From: Salinibacterium sp. UTAS2018
Lineage (GTDB): Bacteria; Actinomycetota; Actinomycetes; Actinomycetales; Microbacteriaceae
Assembly (NCBI RefSeq): GCF_004118935.1
Contig: NZ_CP035375.1
Coordinates: 2,542,001 to 2,606,000, forward strand
Length of the DNA: 64,000 nt
Reading direction: 5' to 3'
In this document: piece after piece, positions 33,900-41,309 of the stretch
How the letters are laid out: every line of letters starts with the position of its first letter
Position numbering within the stretch: position 1 is the first letter of the stretch
Notes under the pieces: model-generated
Told to the model about the DNA's origin: nothing
Database searches by the model: none
The model's input: the letters and a program-made list of their open reading frames with translations, nothing else
Program-made: the position numbers and the translations under genes

Positions 33900-35250
33900 G
33901 AGCGGTCACTCCGGTCTTGTTCGTGAAGTTGGTGCTGGCAAATCTGACGCGCCCGGAGACGAGCGTGGCGGCGGCGCGCCCAGCGCCTGATTCGACGAGC
34001 GTCGCGATCGTGTCGTCGATGGTGGTGACGGGGATGTCGAAGAAAGCGAGGTCAGCGAGCGCCCCAACGGCGAGGTGACCCGTGCGGTCGGGGCCGACGT
34101 CGATGCCCATCGCGTGAGCGCCGCCGAGAGTGGCCGCGCGCAGCAGTCGCTCTGGTAGATCACGCATGGTGTGGCCCTGAGAATGAGCGATGCGCGAAAG
34201 CTCAGCGACATCCGCCATGAGGTCGAGCGAGGGGCTCGATGACAGCGAGTCGGTACCGATGGCAAGCGCGTTGCCCTCGGCCAGATAGGCGGCCACGGGA
34301 GGCTCGTCAAGACCGATAACGGCGTTGGAGCGGGGGCAGAGGGCCACGCTCGTGCCGCGAGCCCGCAAAAGGGCACGATCACGCGCGGTCATATAGATTC
34401 CATGGGCGATATGGCAGTCGGGCCCGAGCACGCCAAGCTGGTCGACGAATTCGGTGGCACCAGTGCCGAAACCCGCGGCGCGCAGTTCACGAAAGCTGCC
34501 CAGTTCGCGGCCGTGCCACGGGTCGCCGTGCTCGTGGTGAAACTCGCGCTCGAACGCTGCTTCGCCCAGGTGCAGGTGAAGACGGCTTCCGCGCTCGCGA
34601 ACGATGTCGGGGATTTCGAGCAGTGGCACGACCTCGAGCGAGTACGGTGCGTGCGGCGACAGCCCGGTTCCGGGAGGGGACGGCAGGGCATCCAGAGCAG
34701 CCTCAACCTGCTGGCGCCCGGTGCGGGCCCAGTCGTCATTGGTCCAGCTCATCACTTCCCAGTACGTGATGCCGTGTAATCCCGCATTGTGCAGCGCAGC
34801 GGATGCCTCACCATCGGTCACGATGTCGGCGACGGCGGTGGTGCCGGCTTCGATCATGAGCTGAGCGCCTGCCGCGGCATCCGCAGCCCAGTCGTGGGGT
34901 TGCTCGTATACGGGGTTGAACGCGGTGGACCAGTCGTCGAAGTCCTCGTACTGCCCGCGGCCGACCTCGGCCATGCCGGTGTATTGCAGGTGGGTGTGCG
35001 CGTTCACGAGGCCGGGCATGAGAACACCGGGCCAGTGGATTTCGCGCGCACCGATCCCGCGATCGGCGAGAGAGCGGCGAACCCAGTCGCGCTCGCCGAC
35101 GTGCAGAATGCGGCCGTCGCGCACGGCGATGGCGCCGTTCAGTAGCGGGGGAGCGGTGATGGGAATAACGAGATTGGCGGTGTACAGCACCACCGGGTGG
35201 TCGGCATCGCTCGAGGTGAGCATGGATGCCGCGGGATGGAGGTTACTCAT
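33892..35250 (-). CDS. Amidohydrolase, nucleoside-deaminase-like
   Basis: The 452-residue protein is a metal-dependent hydrolase. It shows the metal-binding NAHTHLQYTG near residue 86, SPHAPYS, the HLHLGE strand, HGIYM, LCPRSN and GTDSLSSS. This set occurs in the TrzN/AtzA-SAH/MTA deaminase and aminofutalosine deaminase branches. The neighbour upstream resembles S-adenosylhomocysteinase and shares an ATGA overlap, so deamination of S-adenosylhomocysteine, methylthioadenosine or aminofutalosine is plausible. Aminofutalosine deaminase for menaquinone is the main alternative, but no other futalosine gene is present here. The ATG has AGGAAA ahead of it. Confidence 0.75.
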   Translation of the reverse strand: MSNLHPAASMLTSSDADHPVVLYTANLVIPITAPPLLNGAIAVRDGRILHVGERDWVRRSLADRGIGAREIHWPGVLMPGLVNAHTHLQYTGMAEVGRGQYEDFDDWSTAFNPVYEQPHDWAADAAAGAQLMIEAGTTAVADIVTDGEASAALHNAGLHGITYWEVMSWTNDDWARTGRQQVEAALDALPSPPGTGLSPHAPYSLEVVPLLEIPDIVRERGSRLHLHLGEAAFEREFHHEHGDPWHGRELGSFRELRAAGFGTGATEFVDQLGVLGPDCHIAHGIYMTARDRALLRARGTSVALCPRSNAVIGLDEPPVAAYLAEGNALAIGTDSLSSSPSLDLMADVAELSRIAHSQGHTMRDLPERLLRAATLGGAHAMGIDVGPDRTGHLAVGALADLAFFDIPVTTIDDTIATLVESGAGRAAATLVSGRVRFASTNFTNKTGVTAHD

Positions 35251-36788
35251 CGGGTTTCCTGATTCGGTGAAGAGCTGAGGTAGCGGCGGGAGCGCCAGTC
35301 ATGGGCTGCCGCGACTTGCGCGTCGGCGGGAGTGTCGATGCGCTCACCGCGAGCAGCGAGGGCAGCGCGAGCGACGGTGTCGTCGATGCTCGGCGGAAGC
35401 GCATGAACCCCAACGGGTGGTCGTGTGACGACAATTTCTTCGACAGCGGCAAGCTGAACGGCGAACGAGAGATCCATGATCTCAATCGGGTTGCCTTCGG
35501 CCGCGGTGATATTGATGCAGCCGCCACGGTCGAGCACGAGAGTCCCCGCGGGCTCGGCGCGTTCAACGTGCGCGGCGAGAGAAGTCAGCTGTTCCACAGG
35601 GTTACCCGTGAGCAGTCCATCGAGATCGAGCTCTCCGGGCACGCCGCCCGCGACCGCCACCGCCCGTGCGGCGCGAGCCAGGTCGGCGCTGATCGTGTGG
35701 GCAACACCGGTGCTCGAGACGATGAGGGCGCCGGCGCCGAGCAGGGCAGCCTCGCCGATCTCGTAACCATCATGCGCGGCGCGAAGAGCGAGCACGGGGT
35801 CGACTTCGGCCACGCGCACCGTGGCTCCGAGTGCCGCCAAGTGAGCGGCGACACCCTCACCCACGGGGCCATAACCGATCACGAGAGCGGGCTGATCGCG
35901 CACCGTCACACCCACTCGGTCGAGAGCATCCGCGATCGCGAACACACACGACTGGCCCGTGCCGTAACGGTTATCGAAACGCGTTTTCATGTGAGCGTCA
36001 TTGACCGCAAACACGGCGGTGCCGAGGATGCCCAGAGCACTCATCTGACGAAGTGGCGTCAAACCGCTCGTCGTCTCCTCATTGGTGCCGATCCAGTTCT
36101 TCACCAGGTGCGGAGCATCCTCGTGAGCGAGGCGGATGAGGTGCGAACCATCGTCGAGCAGGATGTCGAAGCCGCGTTCAAGGAACGCCAGCGCAGCAGC
36201 GCGCTCGGCCTGCCCGCTCAGTGTCTCGGAGCCATCGACCGCGACGCCCCGCGCCCGCAGCGCCTCGGCAACAGACGCGTCGATTTCATCCGGATGCGCA
36301 TAGACCGCCACATCGGCACCCGCAGCAGCAAGCAAGAGCGCCAATTGGGCAGTCTTGGGCTCGAGCACCATCGCGATACCGATGCGGAGGCCCTGTACGG
36401 AGCTGCGCTCGCCGAGGCCGTCCGCCACGAGTCGCGAGACGGGCATGTGTTCCCCGGCAAAATCGATGCGGCCGTCGGCATCGCCGCGCGCTGGAAGGGG
36501 AGTGCCGCCCAGGCGGAATAGCGCGGTGATCTCCGAGTCGGGGCCAGCGGCATCCAACTGGATGTCGAGGAGCTGAGCGGAGGCAGCGGCGGCATTGTCG
36601 CGGCCAGCATCCACCACGTGGGCACCCAGCGCACTGAGCATTCGCGTTAGTGCACGAGAAGTGGCGATGAGCTGAGAATTCTCGGGACGAGACGCGCTGA
36701 CGCGCACGCTACGGCCGGCGACCAAAAGGTTAGTGTCGCGGGCAAAACGGCGAATGATTCGCTCGGCTATTACTGTTACGTCGGCCAC
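35247..36788 (-). CDS. S-adenosylhomocysteinase-like NAD protein, altered active site
   Basis: The 513-residue protein keeps the frame of S-adenosylhomocysteine hydrolase. NEETTSGLTPLRQM matches the EETTTG segment. NDAHMKTRFDNRYG keeps the equivalents of the ribose-binding Lys and Asp (Lys268, Asp272), and IGYGPVGEGVAAHLAALGATVRVAEVDP is the NAD fold. The C-terminal CINITAAEGNPIEIMDLSF corresponds to the EGHPSxVMDMSF motif of archaeal-type enzymes but has Asn433 for the adenine-site His. The usual GHFD is GGVPGELD, and the N-terminal His of the substrate site is missing. It may use another nucleoside thioether, for example S-inosylhomocysteine, or have lost activity. It is the first gene of the operon; the GTG is leaderless-like. 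Confidence 0.75.
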   Translation of the reverse strand: MADVTVIAERIIRRFARDTNLLVAGRSVRVSASRPENSQLIATSRALTRMLSALGAHVVDAGRDNAAAASAQLLDIQLDAAGPDSEITALFRLGGTPLPARGDADGRIDFAGEHMPVSRLVADGLGERSSVQGLRIGIAMVLEPKTAQLALLLAAAGADVAVYAHPDEIDASVAEALRARGVAVDGSETLSGQAERAAALAFLERGFDILLDDGSHLIRLAHEDAPHLVKNWIGTNEETTSGLTPLRQMSALGILGTAVFAVNDAHMKTRFDNRYGTGQSCVFAIADALDRVGVTVRDQPALVIGYGPVGEGVAAHLAALGATVRVAEVDPVLALRAAHDGYEIGEAALLGAGALIVSSTGVAHTISADLARAARAVAVAGGVPGELDLDGLLTGNPVEQLTSLAAHVERAEPAGTLVLDRGGCINITAAEGNPIEIMDLSFAVQLAAVEEIVVTRPPVGVHALPPSIDDTVARAALAARGERIDTPADAQVAAAHDWRSRRYLSSSPNQETR

Positions 36789-36794
36789 TTGTCA

Positions 36795-36800
36795 AGAGTA
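36795..36800 (-). promoter_or_regulatory. -10 element TACTCT of the six-gene minus-strand operon
   Basis: On the minus strand TACTCT is followed after six bases (TGACAA) by the GTG at 36788, which suggests a leaderless mRNA for the whole operon. Confidence 0.5.
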
Positions 36801-36877
36801 GGGCACCATTCGGGGGACCACTGAACGACGCTTCTTCGCCGGAACCAACATCGCACGGCGGATCCCGTACTGCGCCA

Positions 36878-36920
36878 CGGAGTGCGCTGCACTATGGAGT
36901 GCGCTGCACCACGGAGTGCC
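36878..36920. repeat. 2.5 copies of a 17-bp tandem repeat with palindromic cores
   Basis: Units at 36878-36894 and 36895-36911 and a half unit at 36912-36920 share GGAGTGC. Each full unit contains the palindrome GTGC-GCT-GCAC (36882-36892 and 36899-36909). They lie about 80-120 bases upstream of the minus-strand operon start and downstream of the tRNA-Pro terminator, so a pair of operators for that operon is possible. Confidence 0.55.
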
Positions 36921-36934
36921 CCGCTGAAAACACA

Positions 36935-36960
36935 AATCGCCCTCCCGAAGGAGAGCGATT
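36935..36960 (-). terminator. Rho-independent terminator of tRNA-Pro
   Basis: On the minus strand AATCGC-T-CTCC-TTCG-GGAG-G-GCGATT folds into a stem with a UUCG-type loop. A T-rich stretch (TTTGTGTTTT) follows. It separates the tRNA from the SAH-like operon downstream. Confidence 0.75.
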
Positions 36961-37011
36961 AGTGGACCGTCTCTGAGAATCGCAGTTCTGCGGCTCAAAG
37001 CCAGTGGTTTG

Positions 37012-37085
<74 letters not shown>

Positions 37086-37113
37086 ATCATCCGTCCCTTA
37101 CGCGACGAACAAA

Positions 37114-38082
37114 TCAAGAATAGCCGATATCTCCGGCAGTGAGCGTCACTACGACCGCTTCGGGCTTGCAGGCGAAGCGAACGGGCGCATAAATCGACGT
37201 TCCGAGGCCCGCGCTGACGTTCAGGAACGCCGCCCGACGCAGGTGATGCCAGATGCTGAGACCGCGTGCTTGCTCCCGCGGAATGTCACAATTCGCGACG
37301 AGCGCGGCCGCCATTCCGGGGATTCGAACTTGGCCACCGTGAGTGTGGCCCGCGAAAATTGCGTCGGCGCCATTGTTGACGAGGGCATCGAGCACGCGGC
37401 GGTAAGGGGCGTGTGTGACGCCGATCGCCACAGTTTCGGGGCCGTGCGGGTCATCCGCCCAGCCCACATTCTCACGCATCTCCTCGACGTTGGCGGGGAG
37501 GCGATCGAGTCGCTCCCAGCCGCGGTGCGCATCAGCCGTGCCGAAGAGCTCTAGTCGCGAACCACGTAATTCGATGGCACGCGCGTGGTTATTGAGCGAC
37601 AGCCAGCCGAGTGTGTCTTCGAAGAACGCGTTGAGGGCGTCGGTGTCGAGGTGTTCAACCGGAGTGTGCCCCGATGACGGGCCCGTGAAATACGTGAAGG
37701 GATTCTTGAACTGGGGGCCGTAGTAGTCGTTCGATCCGTGTACGAAAACACCAGGAATGCCTTCGAAGGGCTCGAAGGCACGTTTGATGCCAAGCAGGCC
37801 ATCGGTGTGCCCGAGGTTGTCACCCGTGTTGATTATGAGGTCAGGTTCGTACATCGCGAGCGATCGAACCCAGTCTTGTTTGCGTGTTTGCCACGGGGCC
37901 ATGTGCAGATCGGAGAAATGCAACACGGTGATATCGCGTGCGCTGGGATCGAGAATCGGCAGAGTCTCGTGTCGCACTGTGAACGCATTGCGTTCCACAA
38001 GGGCGCCCCACGCGAACGCGGCGACCCCTGCCGCAGCTACCGCACCAAGTGCGGTAGCTGCGGGAGAGATTGCTTTACTCAT
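37114..38082 (-). CDS. Membrane-anchored metallophosphoesterase
   Basis: The 322-residue protein has one N-terminal helix (AATALGAVAAAGVAAFAWGAL) and a calcineurin-like phosphoesterase domain. The metal motifs are HFSDLHM, NTGDNLGH, GSNDYY and AGHTHGGQV. Proteins of this YkuE-like type hydrolyse phospho-lipids or nucleotides at the membrane; the substrate is not clear. The ATG at 38082 overlaps the stop of the penicillin-binding protein gene (ATGA). The pair is common in actinobacteria, so a link with wall or lipid-carrier metabolism is likely. Confidence 0.85.
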   Translation of the reverse strand: MSKAISPAATALGAVAAAGVAAFAWGALVERNAFTVRHETLPILDPSARDITVLHFSDLHMAPWQTRKQDWVRSLAMYEPDLIINTGDNLGHTDGLLGIKRAFEPFEGIPGVFVHGSNDYYGPQFKNPFTYFTGPSSGHTPVEHLDTDALNAFFEDTLGWLSLNNHARAIELRGSRLELFGTADAHRGWERLDRLPANVEEMRENVGWADDPHGPETVAIGVTHAPYRRVLDALVNNGADAIFAGHTHGGQVRIPGMAAALVANCDIPREQARGLSIWHHLRRAAFLNVSAGLGTSIYAPVRFACKPEAVVVTLTAGDIGYS

Positions 38083-40631
38083 GGGCACGGTGTGGACTGC
38101 GCGACCGTGACGGTCACTGTGGCGTCTGGCTTAGCGAATGAGCCGGCACCCGGATTCATCGCGGTGACAAAGCCGTCGCGGGGGTCACCCGGAGGAACCG
38201 CTTCACATGCCTGATTCAGATTATTGAAACCGGCGTTATTGAGGATGCTCTGGGCTGTCGCCACGTCAGTCGACTTGCCGTCTCCGACCACATCGGGAAC
38301 CTCGACCTTGTTTCCCTTGCTGGTGTAGACCGTAACCGTGGCGCCAAATGCAGACTGCGTTCCGGCACTAGGGTTCGTGTTCACGACTTGACCCGCCGGC
38401 AATTCGGAGTCAACTTGGCCGCCGTCGGCGAAACTGAATCCCAGACTGGTCAGCACCGAACGTGCCTGCTCCAACGACTGCAGGCTCACATCGGGAACGT
38501 CAGTTCCAGAACCAGTGAGCAACTTCGAATCGGGCTCTGGCAGCGCCTTACCCGGGTACTTCTTGTTAAGCGCTGTATCGGTGGCGTTCGTGATGTAGTG
38601 ACGCAGCTTATAACCGTCGACATCGGCGTAGTAGACATCGCTGATGTCCTGGTATCCCGAGATGTTACCTACCCAGGTTGCCGTGCCGTATCGAGTAGTA
38701 CCACTGGCCATCCAGGTGTGCACAGCGCCGTCGGTGGTACCCGTCTTACCAAAGATCGGGATTCCGTCGTTGGGGTCGGAGTACGCAGCGTTTCCGCGCT
38801 TGAGTACCTCTGTGAGCACGAAGGCGGTGGTTGCTGCAACCTCGGGCGAAATGGCCTGACGGCAGTTCTTCTCTTGGCCGCCCAGATCGTTGTTCTTGGC
38901 GTCGATGGCCTTATCGATGATGATCGGCTCGCACCAGAGCCCGCCCGCACCGATCGCAGCGTAGGCAGAGGCCATGCTCAGCGGTGTGACGTCGTTAGTT
39001 CCGATGATTGATGACGGATAGCTCTGGAGCTCGTCACCGTCGGCGCGCTCGACGCCCATGCTGGCCGCAACGTTTCGAATGTTGCACTGATCGAGTTGGC
39101 TTGCCATCGAGAAGAACACACCGTTAACCGATTCGGCGGTACCTTCAGCGACTGTGTACGTTCCGGTTTCGTTAGCGTTGTTGCCGAATACGACAGGGCC
39201 GGAATAGGGTCCATTGCACGAGTCGACGAATTGAGAGCCGTCCATCGTGCGAGCAGTACCTTCGAGACGGTCGTAGATGCCCTTACCCTGGTTGAGCCAC
39301 TCGATCAGAGTGAACACCTTGTATGTCGATCCGGGCTGGAAGCCGCTGGACCCGCCGTAGTCGTAGCTCGTGTTGTAGTTGACCGCGGTGCTGGTCTTGC
39401 CGCCGCCTTCTGCGGTGTCATTGAAGAGTTTGTTCTCCGCCATGACGAGCACTCGACCGGTCCCCGCTTCTACCGTGGATGTCGCGCTTCCGAGCTGGAA
39501 CGAGGTGACGTCGTTTGGCGCGTACTTCCATGTCGCCTGCTGGGCGGCAATCTGCGCGTTGAGATCGAGCGTCGTGTAGAGCTTGTACCCGCCCTTTTCC
39601 CAGTTACTTTCGCGTTCCTCGACCGTGGCTCCTAAGAACTCAAAGTCGGGCACGCTCTTGACGACGTAATCACAGAACCATTTAGAGAACTGGTTTGCTG
39701 CGATGCAGCCGTTGTTCGGCGAGGAAGGAATGACGGTCTCTTCATCAACCGGGATCGCTACTGCCTCGTCGTACTCTGCACGATCGATGGACCCAACGTC
39801 GAGCATCGCCGAGAGAATCACGTCACGACGGTCTTGGTTGGCCGCGAAGTATTCGGGGTCTGACAGGTTGCGGATGCTCGGCTCCTGCACGATGGCAATG
39901 AGACTCGCGGACTGCTCAAGGTTCAGATCTTTCGCATCGACGCTGTAATAGCGCTGCGCAGCGGCCTGGATTCCGTAAGTAGCGTTACCGAAGTTCGCGA
40001 TGTTCAAGTACGCGGTGAGGATTTCCTTCTTCGTGTATCGCTTCTCGAGACCGATCGCGAGCTTCATTTCTTTGAGCTTGCGGTCGAACGACGTACGAAT
40101 CGCGTTCTCGTAGGCAGCGGCACGATCGTCTTCGTTGGGCAGAGATTCGGCCGCCGAGATGAACGTGTTCTTAACGAGCTGCATGGTGAGGGTGGATGCG
40201 CCACTCTCAATACCCGAAGACACGACGTTGCCGACTGCGGCACGAACCAGTGAGGTGAGGTCAACGCCGCCGTGTTCGAAGAAACGACGGTCTTCACCAG
40301 CAACTACCGCTTCGATGGCATAGGGCGAAATCTCGTCATAGCTGACTTCTTGACGGTTCTGATCGTAGATCGTGGCGATCTGGTAGTAACCATCGACACT
40401 GCCGCGACCGGTGTACTTCGCGTAGATCGCGTTGCGTTCAGGCTGCTGATCAATTTCGAGGTAATCGGGGAGTCCATCGAAGATGCCGATGGTGCTTGAA
40501 GCAGTGATGCCGGTCACGGCGAGCGCGGGCGCAACCATGGCGGTCACAAGCACACCAGAGAGGGCGCTGAAGCCGATCAGTCCGGCAATAGCCGAAAGGA
40601 TGCCGCGACGCGGAGTTTTTAGGGCAGACAT
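38079..40631 (-). CDS. Bifunctional class A penicillin-binding protein with PASTA domains
   Basis: The 850-residue protein polymerises and crosslinks peptidoglycan outside the membrane. After an N-terminal helix it has a GT51 glycosyltransferase (EDRRFFEHGGVDLTSLVRA with the catalytic Glu, then LVKNTF and ILTAYLNIANFG). The transpeptidase motifs are STYK (in FQPGSTYKVF), SVN and KTGT (FGKTGTTDG). Two PASTA domains close the protein (about 690-845), which may bind muropeptides or beta-lactams. Length and order fit PonA-type proteins. It begins with a leaderless-like ATG and is coupled to the phosphoesterase gene. Confidence 0.93.
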   Translation of the reverse strand: MSALKTPRRGILSAIAGLIGFSALSGVLVTAMVAPALAVTGITASSTIGIFDGLPDYLEIDQQPERNAIYAKYTGRGSVDGYYQIATIYDQNRQEVSYDEISPYAIEAVVAGEDRRFFEHGGVDLTSLVRAAVGNVVSSGIESGASTLTMQLVKNTFISAAESLPNEDDRAAAYENAIRTSFDRKLKEMKLAIGLEKRYTKKEILTAYLNIANFGNATYGIQAAAQRYYSVDAKDLNLEQSASLIAIVQEPSIRNLSDPEYFAANQDRRDVILSAMLDVGSIDRAEYDEAVAIPVDEETVIPSSPNNGCIAANQFSKWFCDYVVKSVPDFEFLGATVEERESNWEKGGYKLYTTLDLNAQIAAQQATWKYAPNDVTSFQLGSATSTVEAGTGRVLVMAENKLFNDTAEGGGKTSTAVNYNTSYDYGGSSGFQPGSTYKVFTLIEWLNQGKGIYDRLEGTARTMDGSQFVDSCNGPYSGPVVFGNNANETGTYTVAEGTAESVNGVFFSMASQLDQCNIRNVAASMGVERADGDELQSYPSSIIGTNDVTPLSMASAYAAIGAGGLWCEPIIIDKAIDAKNNDLGGQEKNCRQAISPEVAATTAFVLTEVLKRGNAAYSDPNDGIPIFGKTGTTDGAVHTWMASGTTRYGTATWVGNISGYQDISDVYYADVDGYKLRHYITNATDTALNKKYPGKALPEPDSKLLTGSGTDVPDVSLQSLEQARSVLTSLGFSFADGGQVDSELPAGQVVNTNPSAGTQSAFGATVTVYTSKGNKVEVPDVVGDGKSTDVATAQSILNNAGFNNLNQACEAVPPGDPRDGFVTAMNPGAGSFAKPDATVTVTVAQSTPCP

Positions 40632-40638
40632 ATGATCA

Positions 40639-40644
40639 ACAGTA
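40639..40644 (-). promoter_or_regulatory. -10 element TACTGT for the PBP gene
   Basis: On the minus strand TACTGT is seven bases before the ATG at 40631, compatible with leaderless transcription. The divergent 53-codon gene starts 42 bases away. Confidence 0.5.
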
Positions 40645-40685
40645 GGGGATTATTGATAACGCCATGCTGAACGGGAGCCGCAAAT

Positions 40686-40847
40686 ATGCCTAAATGGGAG
40701 TACCTCACGACACCACTGATGGTGCACAATTCCACCGCGATCCTCAACAATTGGGGTTCCGAGGGTTGGGAACTTGTGCAAGTCGGTACTGGCCCTGAAG
40801 GGGGCCCGGTCGCTTATTTCAAACGGATCAAGGAAGAGAGCAACTAG
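40686..40847 (+). CDS. Small DUF4177-like protein, 53 residues
   Basis: The short frame encodes MPKWEYLTTPLMVHNSTAIL and continues NNWGSEGWELVQV. The pattern WEY...ILN-x-WG-x-x-GWELV is that of DUF4177-type small proteins, whose function is unknown. GGGAG lies upstream of the ATG, and the stop TAG is followed immediately by the ATG of the ridA-like gene. It should be the first gene of a three-gene unit with RidA and the MurE-like ligase. Confidence 0.75.
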   Translation: MPKWEYLTTPLMVHNSTAILNNWGSEGWELVQVGTGPEGGPVAYFKRIKEESN

Positions 40848-41309
40848 ATGTCGCAGCTCGATGCACGGCTCGCAGAATTGGGTTTGAGCGTTCCAGAAAC
40901 TTCCAAGCCTCTTGCTGCCTACTTGCCAGCAATGGTGTCAGGAAACCTCGTCTACACGGCGGGCCAGCTCCCGATGGTCGATGGCGCTCTGCCCGCCACC
41001 GGCAAGGTCGGTGCTGAAGTGGATGCTTCGGCAGCCCACGAATACGCCAAGACCTGCGTCTTGAACGGCCTCGCTGCCGCCAAGGGCGCTATCGGATCAC
41101 TCGACCGCATCACGCGCGTCGTTAAAGTCGTCGGCTTTGTCGCCTCCGACCCCAGCTTCACGGGTCAGCCTGGCGTAATCAACGGAGCTTCTGAGCTTCT
41201 CGTCGAAATTTTCGGCGAGATCGGTAAGCACGCTCGAAGCGCTGTTGGTGTTGCTGTTTTGCCTCTCGACGCTCCGGTTGAAGTCGAGTTCGTTTTCGAG
41301 TTCGCGTGA
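40848..41309 (+). CDS. RidA-family enamine/imine deaminase
   Basis: RidA proteins remove reactive 2-aminoacrylate by hydrolysing it to pyruvate and ammonia. The 153-residue protein has VSGNLVYTAGQLPMVDG, VLNGLAAAKGAIGSLDRITRVVKVVGFVASDPSF and HARSAVGVAVLPLDAPVEVEFVFE. The last segment holds the conserved Arg (RSAVGV) and the acidic end. It is longer than the archetype of about 128 residues, like the second RidA subfamily of actinobacteria. Its stop overlaps the MurE-like start. Confidence 0.85.
   Translation: MSQLDARLAELGLSVPETSKPLAAYLPAMVSGNLVYTAGQLPMVDGALPATGKVGAEVDASAAHEYAKTCVLNGLAAAKGAIGSLDRITRVVKVVGFVASDPSFTGQPGVINGASELLVEIFGEIGKHARSAVGVAVLPLDAPVEVEFVFEFA

Noticed and set aside
33892..35250. 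Aminofutalosine deaminase of menaquinone synthesis
   Set aside because: The family branch allows it, but no futalosine-pathway gene is nearby and the coupling is with an SAHH-like gene; kept only as an alternative.
35301..36521. Open frame of 406 codons antisense to the SAHH-like gene
   Set aside because: Shadow of a high-GC gene; the translated product is Arg/His-rich without motifs, and the minus-strand protein is clearly real.
36878..36920. Start of a CRISPR array
   Set aside because: The units are directly adjacent without spacers and there are only two and a half copies; no cas gene is near.
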